A stretch of 46,358 nt of DNA from Syntrophomonadaceae bacterium (GCA_028698695.1 JAQVWB010000002.1:1-46358); one strand, 5' to 3'; counted from the first letter of the stretch, positions 10,078 to 21,659 are shown. The notes: generated by a model not told the origin, from the sequence alone. Numbers and translations are program-made.

Positions 10078-11268
10078 ATGGCAAGGAATTTATTCACTTC
10101 GGAATCAGTTACTGAAGGACATCCTGATAAAGTAGCTGATCAAATTTCAGACGCGATATTGGACGCAATAATTGCTCAGGATCCTAATGCGCGTGTAGCG
10201 GCGGAAACTTTGGTAACAACCGGATTAGTACTGGTTGCGGGTGAGATTACTACCGATTGTTATGTCGATATTACCAAATTAGTCAGAAAAACTATCGAAG
10301 ATATTGGATATACCCGGGCTAAGTATGGTTTTGACTGTGAAACATGTGCGGTGATCACATCATTGGATGAACAGTCTCCTGATATAGCCATGGGGGTCGA
10401 TAAAGCTTATGAGGCCAAAAAAGGTGACATGACTGAAGCAGAAATTCAAGCTATTGGTGCTGGAGATCAGGGAATGATGTTTGGCTATGCCAGTAATGAA
10501 ACGGCAGAATTTATGCCTTTGCCCAGTTTGTTAGCCAACAAAATGTCTGAAAGGCTTACATATGTTCGTAAGGAGGGTATTATTCCTTATTTAAGACCTG
10601 ATGGCAAAACCCAGGTTACAGTCGAATATGAAGGCAATAAACCGGTCAGGATTGATACCGTAGTTGTATCTACTCAACACCATCCGGAAATTGAACCGGA
10701 AACTATTGAACGGGATATAATTGAGCATGTAATTAAACCGATAATTCCCGCTGAAATGCTTGACAGCCAAACCCGTTACTTTATTAATCCCACGGGTAGA
10801 TTTGTTATTGGAGGTCCTCAGGGAGACTGTGGACTTACTGGCAGAAAGATTATTGTTGATACCTATGGTGGAATGGCCCGTCACGGCGGCGGTGCTTTTT
10901 CCGGGAAGGATCCTACCAAAGTAGACCGTTCGGCAGCTTACGCGGCTCGTTATGTGGCTAAGAATTTAGTGGCTGCGGGTGTAGCTGATCGTTTGGAAAT
11001 TCAATTAGCCTATGCCATCGGTGTTGCTCATCCAGTATCTATCCGGGTAGAAACCTTTGGAACTGGCAAAATTGATGAAGATGTCATAGTCGAATTAGTA
11101 AAGCAGCATTTTGACCTAAGACCGGCTGCTATAATTCGTGATTTACAATTGCGTCGGCCCATATTTAAAAAGACTGCTGCCTATGGACATTTTGGACGTA
11201 ATGAACCTGAATTTACTTGGGAAAAGACTGATAAAGCTGAAGCAATAAAAAAACAGACCGGCTTGTAA
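10078..11268 (+). CDS. metK: S-adenosylmethionine synthetase
   Basis: [52 protein letters not shown]. Confidence 0.98.
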   Translation: MARNLFTSESVTEGHPDKVADQISDAILDAIIAQDPNARVAAETLVTTGLVLVAGEITTDCYVDITKLVRKTIEDIGYTRAKYGFDCETCAVITSLDEQSPDIAMGVDKAYEAKKGDMTEAEIQAIGAGDQGMMFGYASNETAEFMPLPSLLANKMSERLTYVRKEGIIPYLRPDGKTQVTVEYEGNKPVRIDTVVVSTQHHPEIEPETIERDIIEHVIKPIIPAEMLDSQTRYFINPTGRFVIGGPQGDCGLTGRKIIVDTYGGMARHGGGAFSGKDPTKVDRSAAYAARYVAKNLVAAGVADRLEIQLAYAIGVAHPVSIRVETFGTGKIDEDVIVELVKQHFDLRPAAIIRDLQLRRPIFKKTAAYGHFGRNEPEFTWEKTDKAEAIKKQTGL

Positions 11269-11281
11269 ATAATTGAAACAA

Positions 11282-11306
11282 AAAGGCGGGCTATCCCGCC
11301 TTTTTT
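11282..11306 (+). terminator. Terminator after metK
   Basis: GGCGGGCTATCCCGCCTTTTTT. Confidence 0.85.
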
Positions 11307-11364
11307 CTTTATATGTTTTTTAAATGTAAATATCTGATAAGTTGACATTAATTTAGGTGATAAA

Positions 11365-13749
11365 ATGTATTATGTGGATATTTTAATAGATGAACCCTCC
11401 AGAGCATTAGATCGTACATTTACATATTTGCTACCGGAAAATTTACTTGATCAGGCGGCTATAGGTAAAAGAGTTCTGGTTCAATTAGGGAATAGCTGGC
11501 GGGAAGGCTATATATTAAAAATACATAACCGGACCTCTCTGAGTAAAGTAAAACCAGTTCATAAAGTGCTTGATGAGGATACAGTAATTGACAGCACCCT
11601 TTTCGAACTGGCTGAATGGATGAGCGAACAATACATTTGCTCTCTCAGTCAGGTACTGGAAAGTATGCTTCCCTCCGTGTTGAACAAACCGAGGGAACAA
11701 TTTGTTATTCCAATATCAAATCGGGAACAGCTTAAAAAATATGATAAAGGAACTGATAAATCCTTATCTGTTTTATTGGAACATCTCAGCAACGGGAAAG
11801 AAATATCGCTGAAAGAAGCATTGAATCTTGTTGATCGTGCAGAACTTGATGCTATGCAATCAAGTGGTTTAATATATATTGGTAAAGAATACAAAGGCTA
11901 TCGGGAAAGTAAAGTTGGTTATGCATATAAGCTGAACAGTGCATCTGGATTGGTATATTCTGAAGATTTAGAGAGAAAAGCACCACGACAGGCGGAAATA
12001 ATAAACCTGCTAAAAAACACGGATTGGATCGCGCAGGAAGAACTGGAGAAGAATTATCCCCGTTCGAGTATTTCTGCTTTATTAAAAAAAGGCTATATAG
12101 AAATAATCAGACAATCTGCACAAATAACAGCGGCTAAATATGAACTAAATGTTGAACAAAAGCAGGTTATTAATACTATTAATGAATCGGTAAATGATAA
12201 TCAACCAGTCGAATACCTGCTGTACGGAGTGACCGGAAGCGGTAAGACCGAAGTATATATTAGTGCTGCCAAACATGCTATAAAGAATAACAAACAGGTT
12301 ATTGTGCTGGTTCCTGAGATTGCTCTGACCAGACATTTAATAAGTGTATTTGCCGAACGCATCCCCAGAATTCAGGTAATTCATAGTGATATGCCTGCTC
12401 TGGAAAGATATGATGCCTGGCAGAGAATTCGCAGTGGTGAAGTTGATTTGGTATTGGGTACCAGATCAGCAATATTCGCACCTTTAAGCAGGCTGGCATT
12501 AATTATTATTGATGAAGAACAGGAACATACTTATAAACAGGCTGAAACTCCCAGATATGATGCCCGGGAAGTAGCCCGTAAAAGGAGTTTGATACATTCA
12601 GCCGTTCTCGTAACCGGTAGCGCTACCCCTTCAATTGAAACCTATTGGAGAGCAATGTCCGGTAAAGCAGCCCTATTGGAATTGAACTATCGGGTTGAAG
12701 GCATACCGTTGCCCAAAATCATAATTGAAGATCGTAAGCGAACTGATAATTTAAGACGAGGAATATTTACAGCTCTTTTATTGCAAAGCATAAAATATAC
12801 ATTAGATAACGGGGAACAATGCATATTATTTCTGAATAGACGCGGTTATTTGCCCATGACGATATGCCGCCAATGTGGTAAGATAGCTACGTGTCCGGAT
12901 TGCTCAGTTGGTCTGAATTATCATAAAGATTTAAATAATTATGTTTGTCATTACTGTAATTACAGAACCACAGAACTTGTACCGTGTTCCTGCGGAAGCA
13001 GTTATTTGGATAGTATTGGTTATGGCACTCAGCGGGTAGAAACTGAAATGAAAGAGTTGTTTCCGCAGGCTGGGATCAAGCGTTTGGATTGGGATAGCAG
13101 TCGCAAGCGCGGCAGTCAGAAAAAGATTCTTGACCAGATGAAAAATGGAGAGATTGATATACTAATTGGTACGCAGATGGTTGCCAAAGGCTTTGATTTC
13201 CCGCGGGTATCACTGGTAGGAATAGTTGATGCCGACGCCATGCTCTCTTTACCTGATTTCAGAGCGGGAGAAAGAGCCTTTCAGTTGATGGTACAGGCTG
13301 CCGGACGTGCCGGCCGGGGATTAATACCTGGAGAGGTAATAATACAAACTTATCAACCTGAAAATGCAATTATTCAATTAGCTGCCAGTCAGGATTATAA
13401 GAGTTTTTATGCTTATGAGATAAAATGGCGCCGGGATTTAGATTATCCGCCGTTTACGACGCTGTTAAGGTTCGTAGTAAGTCATCGGGAAGAAGAATTA
13501 GCCCGTACAGGCATAGAGGAGATTAGGAAGCGTATAGAAGAAGCACTTGATTATTATGAGGGAGAACTGCAAATATTGGGTCCCGCTCTTTGCCCAATTT
13601 ATAAAATAGGTAATCGTTTTCGTTATCAGTTGCTGTTAAAGAGTAATAATGAATTATTATTACGAAGCGTTGGAGCATATATTGCTGATAGCAGCCGACC
13701 TGATAATGTGAAAATTGAAATTGATATTAATCCAGTCAGTATGATGTAA
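11365..13749 (+). CDS. priA: Primosomal protein N' (replication restart helicase)
   Basis: GVTGSGKTEVY Walker A, DEEQ box, paired-Cys zinc region CRQCGKIATCPDCSVGLNYH...CHYCNY, QAAGRAGR. Confidence 0.96.
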   Translation: MYYVDILIDEPSRALDRTFTYLLPENLLDQAAIGKRVLVQLGNSWREGYILKIHNRTSLSKVKPVHKVLDEDTVIDSTLFELAEWMSEQYICSLSQVLESMLPSVLNKPREQFVIPISNREQLKKYDKGTDKSLSVLLEHLSNGKEISLKEALNLVDRAELDAMQSSGLIYIGKEYKGYRESKVGYAYKLNSASGLVYSEDLERKAPRQAEIINLLKNTDWIAQEELEKNYPRSSISALLKKGYIEIIRQSAQITAAKYELNVEQKQVINTINESVNDNQPVEYLLYGVTGSGKTEVYISAAKHAIKNNKQVIVLVPEIALTRHLISVFAERIPRIQVIHSDMPALERYDAWQRIRSGEVDLVLGTRSAIFAPLSRLALIIIDEEQEHTYKQAETPRYDAREVARKRSLIHSAVLVTGSATPSIETYWRAMSGKAALLELNYRVEGIPLPKIIIEDRKRTDNLRRGIFTALLLQSIKYTLDNGEQCILFLNRRGYLPMTICRQCGKIATCPDCSVGLNYHKDLNNYVCHYCNYRTTELVPCSCGSSYLDSIGYGTQRVETEMKELFPQAGIKRLDWDSSRKRGSQKKILDQMKNGEIDILIGTQMVAKGFDFPRVSLVGIVDADAMLSLPDFRAGERAFQLMVQAAGRAGRGLIPGEVIIQTYQPENAIIQLAASQDYKSFYAYEIKWRRDLDYPPFTTLLRFVVSHREEELARTGIEEIRKRIEEALDYYEGELQILGPALCPIYKIGNRFRYQLLLKSNNELLLRSVGAYIADSSRPDNVKIEIDINPVSMM

Positions 13750-13761
13750 GGAGGAAAACCA

Positions 13762-14220
13762 TTGGCTGTTTATAAAATATTAGATGATACTCATGAAGTG
13801 CTTAGAGCTAAATCAGTGCCGGTAACAAATATTAATGCCGGCGTATTGAGAGTGCTCGATAATATGAAAGATACTTTATATGCCTTTGATGGGGTAGGGT
13901 TGGCTGCACCTCAAATTGGAATCTCCAGGCGCATAATCGTAGTTGATATCGGAGATAATTTCCTGGAACTAATTAATCCCCAGATAATCAGTATGAGCGG
14001 GGAATGCTCCGGACGGGAAGGTTGCTTAAGCTTGCCGGGAATTGTTGCTATGATTAACCGTCCTGCCAATGTAACTGTAAAAGCATTAAACCGGAATGGT
14101 GGGGAAATTGAGATAGAGGCCGATGATCCATTAGCCCGGGCTTTACAACATGAAATTGACCATCTTGATGGGATACTTATTACTGATCGGGCTACTTCTA
14201 TCCGCCGTGAAAAGCCTTAA
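13762..14220 (+). CDS. def: Peptide deformylase
   Basis: GVGLAAPQIG, EGCLSLPG, QHEIDHLDG motifs. Confidence 0.97.
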   Translation: MAVYKILDDTHEVLRAKSVPVTNINAGVLRVLDNMKDTLYAFDGVGLAAPQIGISRRIIVVDIGDNFLELINPQIISMSGECSGREGCLSLPGIVAMINRPANVTVKALNRNGGEIEIEADDPLARALQHEIDHLDGILITDRATSIRREKP

Positions 14221-14237
14221 TTCAGGAGGGTCCAATT

Positions 14238-15179
14238 TTGAAAATTATATTTATGGGTACTTCGGAATTTGCAGTACCTTCTCTGCAAGCAATCATAAAT
14301 AATGGATATGAAATATTAGGGGTTGTAACGCAACCGGACCGCCCCCGTGGCAGAGGACATAAATTACAGCCAACCCCAATAAAAGTCTATGCTCAAACTT
14401 GTGATTTGCCAATTATGCAATTTAATAAAATAAAAAGTCAGGAAGCCATTGAATGGTTTCAGGTACTACAGCCGGAAATTGTGGTGGTAGTATCTTATGG
14501 GCAGATTATTCCGGCAGAAATTATTAATTTACCTGAGTATGGATGTATAAACGTACATGCTTCTTTATTACCCGAATACAGAGGAGCAGCACCAATACAA
14601 AGAGCTATAATGGATGGTAAAACCAGGACCGGAACTACTATTATGTACATGAATGAAGGCCTTGACACCGGTGATATAATAATGCAAACAGCCGTGGATA
14701 TAGGAATTGATATGACTCATGGTGAATTGGAATCCATATTGGCAAAACAAGGGGCTGATTTATTAATTAAAGCATTACCGGCAATAAAATCCGGAAATAT
14801 CAGCAGGGTAAGGCAGGATGATACACTGGCTTCTTATGCAGCTATGATAAAACCGGAAGACGAAACCCTGGACTGGAAACAGGATGCCTGGTCGTTACAT
14901 AATCGTATTCGGGCTTTGAGTCCCCAGCCTGGTTGTTATACGGTCTATCAAGATGAGAAGCTAAAAATATTTAAAAGTCGCATGATATCAGCAGATGGGA
15001 CAGGTACTCCCGGCCTTGTCTTTTCAGCTACTAAAGAGGGTTTTATTGTTGAAACCGGTCTAGGTACAATTGAGATATTGGAACTTCAGAAAGCTGGCAG
15101 GAAAAGAATGTCGGCGCGAGATTTTATGAACGGCGGGAATATAAAACCAGGAGTGTTAATGGGCTGCCAGGGGGAATAG
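14238..15179 (+). CDS. fmt: Methionyl-tRNA formyltransferase
   Basis: IIFMGTSEFAVPSL, VTQPDRPRGRG, NVHASLLPEYRGAAPIQRAI. Confidence 0.97.
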   Translation: MKIIFMGTSEFAVPSLQAIINNGYEILGVVTQPDRPRGRGHKLQPTPIKVYAQTCDLPIMQFNKIKSQEAIEWFQVLQPEIVVVVSYGQIIPAEIINLPEYGCINVHASLLPEYRGAAPIQRAIMDGKTRTGTTIMYMNEGLDTGDIIMQTAVDIGIDMTHGELESILAKQGADLLIKALPAIKSGNISRVRQDDTLASYAAMIKPEDETLDWKQDAWSLHNRIRALSPQPGCYTVYQDEKLKIFKSRMISADGTGTPGLVFSATKEGFIVETGLGTIEILELQKAGRKRMSARDFMNGGNIKPGVLMGCQGE

Positions 15180-15181
15180 TT

Positions 15182-15934
15182 TTGGAAACCAGGAAAAGGA
15201 TTTATGTGGGGTTATTAAGTGCCAGCCTTTTAGTAATGCTTGCATTGGTTTCACTTATTTGGTTTGTGGTATCAAACCGGGATTTACTGCTCAACCAGAT
15301 AGTGTTAATCATCTTGGCCGTATTGGCAATAATAATGATTGCATTTATGGGAATCGGGATAATTGCCATGGTTATTATGATTATTCGTTCCCGGACTATT
15401 CCATCATTAGAGACTATAAGCCGGGTGGTTAATGAATGGCTGTTTCCTATTACGCTATTATTAGGAAGAGCCTTGGGTATTCAAAAGGAAAAAATTCTTC
15501 GTTCCTTTATATCGGTAAATAATTATTTAGTAAGTTCAAAGTCAGAAACAGCCGCAAAAGGGAAAATTATGATTTTGGCACCGCATTGTCTGCAAAACTC
15601 CGAGTGTCAGCACAAGATTACGGTTGATGTTGAGAATTGCAAGGAATGTGGCAAGTGTAAAATTGGCGATTTGAAAAAAATTGCCCATGAACATGGGGCG
15701 GTTTTAAGGGTGGCAACTGGCGGAACATTAGCCCGCAAATATATAAAAGATACTCGTCCTGCAGCAGTAATAGCAATTGCCTGTGAAAGAGACTTGTCCA
15801 TGGGTATTCATGAAACTAATTTAATACCGGTTATGGGAGTATTAAACTGCCGACCTAACGGACCCTGTTATAATACTGACGTAGAAATAGAAAAAGTTAA
15901 TGATGCTCTACAGGTTATGAGCAAAGGAGGTTAA
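15182..15934 (+). CDS. DUF116 family membrane protein with Cys-rich motif
   Basis: N-terminal TM segments, LAPHCLQNSECQHKITVDVENCKECGKCKIGDL, PAAVIAIACERDL; position after fmt. Confidence 0.85.
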   Translation: METRKRIYVGLLSASLLVMLALVSLIWFVVSNRDLLLNQIVLIILAVLAIIMIAFMGIGIIAMVIMIIRSRTIPSLETISRVVNEWLFPITLLLGRALGIQKEKILRSFISVNNYLVSSKSETAAKGKIMILAPHCLQNSECQHKITVDVENCKECGKCKIGDLKKIAHEHGAVLRVATGGTLARKYIKDTRPAAVIAIACERDLSMGIHETNLIPVMGVLNCRPNGPCYNTDVEIEKVNDALQVMSKGG

Positions 15935-15940
15935 AAAACA

Positions 15941-16618
15941 ATGTATTATTATTTAATACTTGTTCTTCCGGCATTTATTCTTTCATTATATGCACAGTTT
16001 AAGGTTAAATCTACTTTTAACCGTTATTCAGAGGTTAGATCAACCCGGGGTTATAGCGGTGCTGAAGTAGCGGCAACCATATTAAGAAATAATGGCATGT
16101 CAGGAAGCGTTGCTATTGAACCGGTAAGAGGAAGCCTTACCGATCATTATGATCCCAGTACCCGCGTGGTGCGGTTATCTGAAACTGTGTATGGAAGCAA
16201 TTCCATTTCGGCAATTGGAGTTGCTGCTCATGAAGTGGGACATGCTATACAGCATCAGCAACAATATGGACCATTGGAACTTCGGCATAAAATAGTACCG
16301 GTAACTAATATTGCCTCATCTGCTTCCATGCCCATATTATTGATTGGTCTTATTTTTTATAATACTAATTTAATTTTATTAGGCGTTATATTATTTTCCG
16401 CAGTGGTACTATTTCACCTGGTTACTTTACCGGTTGAATTAAATGCTTCGCGCCGTGCAGTAGCTCAATTAAGTGATGCGGGAGTTATAACTAATAATGA
16501 AATACCGATGGTACAGAAGGTATTGGGGGCTGCAGCTTTAACTTATGTGGCAGCTGCTCTGGCGGCGATTGCCAACCTTTTATATTATCTGATGATTTTT
16601 GCCTCCGGTGATGATTAA
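15941..16618 (+). CDS. Zinc metallopeptidase, YugP family
   Basis: AAHEVGHAIQHQ (HExxH) plus several TM segments. Confidence 0.9.
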   Translation: MYYYLILVLPAFILSLYAQFKVKSTFNRYSEVRSTRGYSGAEVAATILRNNGMSGSVAIEPVRGSLTDHYDPSTRVVRLSETVYGSNSISAIGVAAHEVGHAIQHQQQYGPLELRHKIVPVTNIASSASMPILLIGLIFYNTNLILLGVILFSAVVLFHLVTLPVELNASRRAVAQLSDAGVITNNEIPMVQKVLGAAALTYVAAALAAIANLLYYLMIFASGDD

Positions 16619-16638
16619 ATAATTAGGTGATGTAATAA

Positions 16639-18006
16639 ATGAACAAGAAAAAAACAGTAATCAGCCCGGCCAGAGAAACAGCCTTAAATATATTATTTAA
16701 GGTATGTGAACAGGGAGCATATGCCAATATTACCCTGGAAAAACAAATGAGAAACTCTGATTTATCACTGGAAGACCGAAATCTGATTACCGAAATGGTT
16801 AACGGGACTATCCGTATGAGAAAGCACCTTGATTGGGTGCTTGCTCTGTTTATAAAAGGAGATATGAATAAACAGAATCCCTGGTTACGTAATATTTTGC
16901 GGATATCTGCCTATCAACTGTTATTTATGGATAAAATTGCAGAGTATGCCTGTGTTGATGATGCCGTAGAGTTAACGAGAAAGAAGGCAGGTTCGGGTCT
17001 TACCAGTGTAACTAACGGAGTGTTACGAAATATTATTCGTAATCGTGACCGTATTTCATTTCCGCAGGATACAATTGCTGATTTATGTAGTTATTATTCT
17101 CATCCCGAATGGATGGGAGAATTATTTATATCCCAATTTGGTGAAAGAACAACTAAAGATTTATTTATTTATAATAATAAACGGCCTGGACTGGTCATTA
17201 GAACTAATAGCTTAAAAATCTCCCGACCGGATTTATTGGACAAACTCAGGCAGGAAGAGGTAATATGTCATGCTGGCGATAATACCCCCTGGGGTATAGT
17301 GATTGAGTCATTACCTGTGCCAATAGACAAATTAAAAAGTTTTCAGGAAGGTGAATTTTATATTCAAAATGAAGCCTCAATGCTGGCAGCAGCTATAATA
17401 AATGCACAAAAAAATGAACTAATATATGATTTATGTTCCGGTATCGGAGGAAAAACTACACATCTGGGCGAATGCATGAAAAACCAGGGACAAATATTAG
17501 CAGTTGATATTTATAGCCGTAAACTATCTTTGTTAAAAGATAATTGCCTGCGACTGGGTATAACCAATGTAAAAACTGTGGTTGCAGATATATTGGAATT
17601 GGAAACTGATTTGAAGGCAGATAAGGTGCTATTGGATGCACCTTGTTCAGGATTGGGAGTTTTAAATAGACGCTCCGATTCCCGCTGGAATAAAAAATCT
17701 GAAGATATTAAGGAGTTGAGCCAATTACAATCCGCGATGTTGAATAAAGCAGCAAATTTGGTAACTATAGGCGGATATATAATGTATTCCACCTGTACAA
17801 TTATAGAAGAAGAGAATACGCATGTTATAGAATCTTTCCTGGAACAAAACGCAAATTTCATTGCAGTTGATTTCGAATCCCAAATCAAATTTTTCCCATT
17901 GGATGAAATTGATACAGCACAAGCCCGACAGGGTATGCTTACCATTATACCGGGAAAATACGATACGGACGGTATGTTTTATGCCTTATTAAGGAGGATA
18001 GCTTAA
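16639..18006 (+). CDS. rsmB: 16S rRNA (cytosine-5)-methyltransferase RsmB
   Basis: NusB-like N-terminus, LLDAPCSGLGVLNRRSDSRW, YSTCTI. Confidence 0.93.
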   Translation: MNKKKTVISPARETALNILFKVCEQGAYANITLEKQMRNSDLSLEDRNLITEMVNGTIRMRKHLDWVLALFIKGDMNKQNPWLRNILRISAYQLLFMDKIAEYACVDDAVELTRKKAGSGLTSVTNGVLRNIIRNRDRISFPQDTIADLCSYYSHPEWMGELFISQFGERTTKDLFIYNNKRPGLVIRTNSLKISRPDLLDKLRQEEVICHAGDNTPWGIVIESLPVPIDKLKSFQEGEFYIQNEASMLAAAIINAQKNELIYDLCSGIGGKTTHLGECMKNQGQILAVDIYSRKLSLLKDNCLRLGITNVKTVVADILELETDLKADKVLLDAPCSGLGVLNRRSDSRWNKKSEDIKELSQLQSAMLNKAANLVTIGGYIMYSTCTIIEEENTHVIESFLEQNANFIAVDFESQIKFFPLDEIDTAQARQGMLTIIPGKYDTDGMFYALLRRIA

Positions 18007-18008
18007 CT

Positions 18009-19073
18009 TTGAATGCAAAAAAGCAATTATTAGGCTTGAGTTTAACTGAACTGCAGGATTTTATTACTGAGCTAGGTCAACCTGCCTTTAGAGCTCGTCA
18101 GATATATAAATGGATATATGAAAAACAAACTGCTTCTTTCTATGAAATGACTGATTTACCCAGAGAGTTTCGACAACAACTTGATGAAATAGCGGTAGTA
18201 TCAATACCGCGAGTATTAAAGCAAAGGGTTTCCAGTGATGGTACGCGTAAATTTTTAATGGAACTGGACGATAAGAAAAAAATTGAAATGGTTGTGATTC
18301 CACAATCTGCTGAAAAAAACACCCATTATTCGTTATGTATTTCTACTCAGGTTGGATGTCCGGTGGGATGCCAGTTTTGTGCTACCGGCTATTCGGGATT
18401 TCAGAGGAACTTGGAAGCACATGAGATGATTGGTCAATTTTTAGGTTCCAAACGGGAATTAATGAGACGGTTAAAGCAAAATAATGAAAATATTATTTCC
18501 AATATTGTTTATATGGGAATGGGAGAACCGTTTTTCAACTATGATCAGGTGCTAAGTTCAATTCGAATTCTGATTGATCCCCAAGGGGTTAATTTGGGGC
18601 AGCGGCATATTACCATATCTACTGCTGGCGAGGCGGCAGGAATCGAGCGTTTAGCCCGGGAGGACCTGCAGGTAACTCTGGCTATATCCTTACATGCCTG
18701 CAATGATGAATTACGGGATCAGTTGGTTCCATTAAATCGTAAGTATCCACTTAAAAGATTAATGCAGGCAGTTAGTAATTATATTGAAATTACTAATAGA
18801 CGTGTAACTTTTGAATACATCATGTTAGACGAGATTAATGTTCATAAACAGGACGCACAACAATTGATAAAAAATGTAAAACCACTTCTGGCTAATGTAA
18901 ATCTTATACCATATAATGAAGTGGAAACATTACCGTTTAAAAGACCGTCCGGGTACAATGTCCGCCAGTTTTATCAATGGCTGGTTGATGGCGGTTTAAA
19001 TGTTACTATAAGAGAAGAACATGGCAGTGACATCGAAGCTGCCTGTGGCCAGCTATGTATTAAAGAACGCTAA
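18009..19073 (+). CDS. rlmN: 23S rRNA/tRNA (adenine-C2)-methyltransferase RlmN
   Basis: CISTQVGCPVGCQFCATG radical SAM motif, GMGEPFFNYD, C-terminal AACGQL. Confidence 0.97.
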   Translation: MNAKKQLLGLSLTELQDFITELGQPAFRARQIYKWIYEKQTASFYEMTDLPREFRQQLDEIAVVSIPRVLKQRVSSDGTRKFLMELDDKKKIEMVVIPQSAEKNTHYSLCISTQVGCPVGCQFCATGYSGFQRNLEAHEMIGQFLGSKRELMRRLKQNNENIISNIVYMGMGEPFFNYDQVLSSIRILIDPQGVNLGQRHITISTAGEAAGIERLAREDLQVTLAISLHACNDELRDQLVPLNRKYPLKRLMQAVSNYIEITNRRVTFEYIMLDEINVHKQDAQQLIKNVKPLLANVNLIPYNEVETLPFKRPSGYNVRQFYQWLVDGGLNVTIREEHGSDIEAACGQLCIKER

Positions 19074-19117
19074 AAACATAGCTGGTTAACCGCATATATT
19101 TATTTGGGGTGTTGGGG

Positions 19118-19828
19118 ATGAAGGTTGTAGGTATTACTGATATAGGTTTAGTTCGTCAAAAGAATGAGGATAGTTTTCTGATTGATGAAAAAGCCGGACT
19201 TTTTGTAGTATGTGATGGTATGGGGGGACACCGCGCCGGTGAAATAGCCTCAGGCCTAACTATTAACGCTTTTAAGCAAAATAATTACGTAATAAAGTCT
19301 GATCCCGGACAATATCTGATTAATATAATTTGTCAAGCCAACACACAAATATTTGAGATGGGTCAGAATAACGCGGAATTCTATGAAATGGGTACAACGG
19401 TCACTGCTGCCATCGTAACTGACAACTTTTTGACAGTTGCCAATGTTGGTGACAGTAGTTTGTTCCTGATTCGTAATGCCGAAATAACCAAGCTTACTCA
19501 CGATCATACCGTGGCAGAACAAATGGTTAATGATGGGGTACTGCATCGTGATGATATTCGTTCAAGTTCCTATAACCATGTATTAACCAGGGCTATAGGC
19601 ATAGATGTTGATGTTGAAGTTGATATATTTGAACAGGAATTGCTGACAGATGATTTAATATTATTATGCAGTGACGGATTGACAGATATGTTAACTATTA
19701 CTGAGATTGCAGATGTATTTAACAAAAACAAGCATAATATTGAACAAATCGCCGAACAATTATTAAATCTGGCCTTACAAAATGGTGGTAAAGATAATAT
19801 TACTATAGTTCTTTTATGGTTTAATTAG
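19118..19828 (+). CDS. stp: PP2C-type serine/threonine phosphatase
   Basis: DIGLVRQKNEDSF, VCDGMGGHRAGEIAS, GDSSLFLI, GGKDNITIVL; start set at ATG 19118. Confidence 0.92.
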   Translation: MKVVGITDIGLVRQKNEDSFLIDEKAGLFVVCDGMGGHRAGEIASGLTINAFKQNNYVIKSDPGQYLINIICQANTQIFEMGQNNAEFYEMGTTVTAAIVTDNFLTVANVGDSSLFLIRNAEITKLTHDHTVAEQMVNDGVLHRDDIRSSSYNHVLTRAIGIDVDVEVDIFEQELLTDDLILLCSDGLTDMLTITEIADVFNKNKHNIEQIAEQLLNLALQNGGKDNITIVLLWFN

Positions 19829-19835
19829 GGGGTAA

Positions 19836-21650
19836 TTGATTTTGCTGGGAAAGATTTTAGATAATCGTTATGAATTATTGGAGTTAATAGGTGAAGGCGG
19901 AATGGCAATGGTTTATAAAGCCAAATGCCATAGCCTGGATCGTATAGTTGCAGTAAAAATCTTAAAAGAAGAATATTCATGCGACAGTAATTTTGTATCA
20001 AAGTTTAAAACTGAAGCCTACGCAGCAGCCAGTCTTTCTCATCCCAATATTGTTAATATTTTTGATGTTGGTCAGCACGAAGATATTTATTACATTGTAA
20101 TGGAATATATTGAAGGCCAGACCTTAAGCGATTATATATCATTACATAAACCTATGTCAGTTGAGAAAGCGGTAGATATTGCTGTAATGATTTGTGATGG
20201 ATTACATCATGCTCATGAAAGAGGCATTATTCATCGTGATATCAAACCGCATAATATTTTAATAACCTCCAATGGTATGGTTAAAGTGGCTGATTTTGGT
20301 ATAGCGCAGGCAATAACTAAAAATACGATTACATTTGGCGGAAATGTAATTGGCTCAGTACAATATATATCTCCCGAACAGGCTAAAGGTGAACCCCTTA
20401 CGCGGGCTACTGATATATATTCTGTAGGATGTGTGCTTTACGAAATGCTCACCGGGCAATTGCCATATGAAGCAGAAAGCCCAATTACCATTGCTCTGAA
20501 ACACATACACGATGAAACACCTTCGCCGAGGGCAATTAACCAGTTGATACCGGAAAAATTAGATCAAATAGTTGTTAAGGCCATGCATAAATTACCTGAT
20601 AAGAGGTTTTCGACAACAGAAGAAATGCGTAATGCTTTACTTAATACTTATAGTAATGCAGGTCAACATACTAATAAAACAATGGCGGTATCTCCTGTAG
20701 ATGAAGAACAGGGGGGGATTATGAGCAAAAGGAAATTACGCCCGCTGGGCACAATCATAATTATAGCCCTGATTGGTTTATTACTGGGGGTACTAACTCA
20801 AATTAACTGGTTTGGTAAGGAAGTGTCTGTACCGGAAGTAACAAATTTAAAAATTAAAGCCGCAGAAATGGAACTGGAAAAATATGATTTAGAAATGGAA
20901 ATATCTTCAGAACAGTATAATGAAGAATTTGAAAAAGATACGGTAATATCTCAGGATCCTGCATCCGGGCAAAAAGTTAAAACTGGTCGCAAAATAAAAG
21001 TTATTATTAGCAAAGGCCCCGAAATGGCAGAAGTACCAAGAGTAATTGGGGCAGATATTGGTGAAGCAGAAATATTATTAACTAATGAAGGCTTTCAAGT
21101 AGGATTAACCGATAAAGTATTTGATGATAAATATGCAGCCGATTTAGTAACATCACAAAGTCCAAAAGCAGGTGAAATGGCAGAAAAAGGCAGCAAAGTT
21201 GATTTGATGATAAGTAAGGGAGAATCCGAAAGAATAACTATGCCTGATTTAATCGGCAAGGAGTTGGACGAAGCATTACAAACCCTTAAAGATAATGATT
21301 TGACGCGGGGACAAATCAAACGCCAGGAAAGTACCGAATATGTTGCTGATCAGGTCATTGATCAGGATACAGCACCTGGCGTGTTAATCGATGCCAAAAC
21401 CAAGGTCGATTTGACGGTTAGTTCCGGACCAGGTCCGGTTGCTCAGACCAGAGCAATTCAATTTCAGCTGCCAGTTGAACAAGACTTTTATAAGGTAGCA
21501 ATCAGGCTTACCGATGCCCGTGGAGAGCGGGAGATATATAATAAACTGCACAGTGCCGGTGAACAGATAAATGTTGCCGTTAGTTATGTTGGCAGTGCCA
21601 CCATAAATATCCAACTGAACGGTAAACCTTATGACAGTTATAAGCTTTAG
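19836..21650 (+). CDS. prkC: PASTA-domain serine/threonine kinase
   Basis: GEGGMAMVYKAKCH, IIHRDIKPHNIL, VADFGIAQA, TM segment, then about three PASTA repeats. Confidence 0.94.
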   Translation: MILLGKILDNRYELLELIGEGGMAMVYKAKCHSLDRIVAVKILKEEYSCDSNFVSKFKTEAYAAASLSHPNIVNIFDVGQHEDIYYIVMEYIEGQTLSDYISLHKPMSVEKAVDIAVMICDGLHHAHERGIIHRDIKPHNILITSNGMVKVADFGIAQAITKNTITFGGNVIGSVQYISPEQAKGEPLTRATDIYSVGCVLYEMLTGQLPYEAESPITIALKHIHDETPSPRAINQLIPEKLDQIVVKAMHKLPDKRFSTTEEMRNALLNTYSNAGQHTNKTMAVSPVDEEQGGIMSKRKLRPLGTIIIIALIGLLLGVLTQINWFGKEVSVPEVTNLKIKAAEMELEKYDLEMEISSEQYNEEFEKDTVISQDPASGQKVKTGRKIKVIISKGPEMAEVPRVIGADIGEAEILLTNEGFQVGLTDKVFDDKYAADLVTSQSPKAGEMAEKGSKVDLMISKGESERITMPDLIGKELDEALQTLKDNDLTRGQIKRQESTEYVADQVIDQDTAPGVLIDAKTKVDLTVSSGPGPVAQTRAIQFQLPVEQDFYKVAIRLTDARGEREIYNKLHSAGEQINVAVSYVGSATINIQLNGKPYDSYKL

Positions 21651-21659
21651 GGAGGTTTT

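Noticed and set aside
9642-10097. 151-aa minus-strand ORF opposite coaBC/metK
   Set aside because: Fully antisense to strong coding sequence with a Ser/Thr/Ile-rich shadow composition.
17511-17945. 144-aa minus-strand ORF within rsmB
   Set aside because: Antisense to conserved methyltransferase motifs; no independent support.
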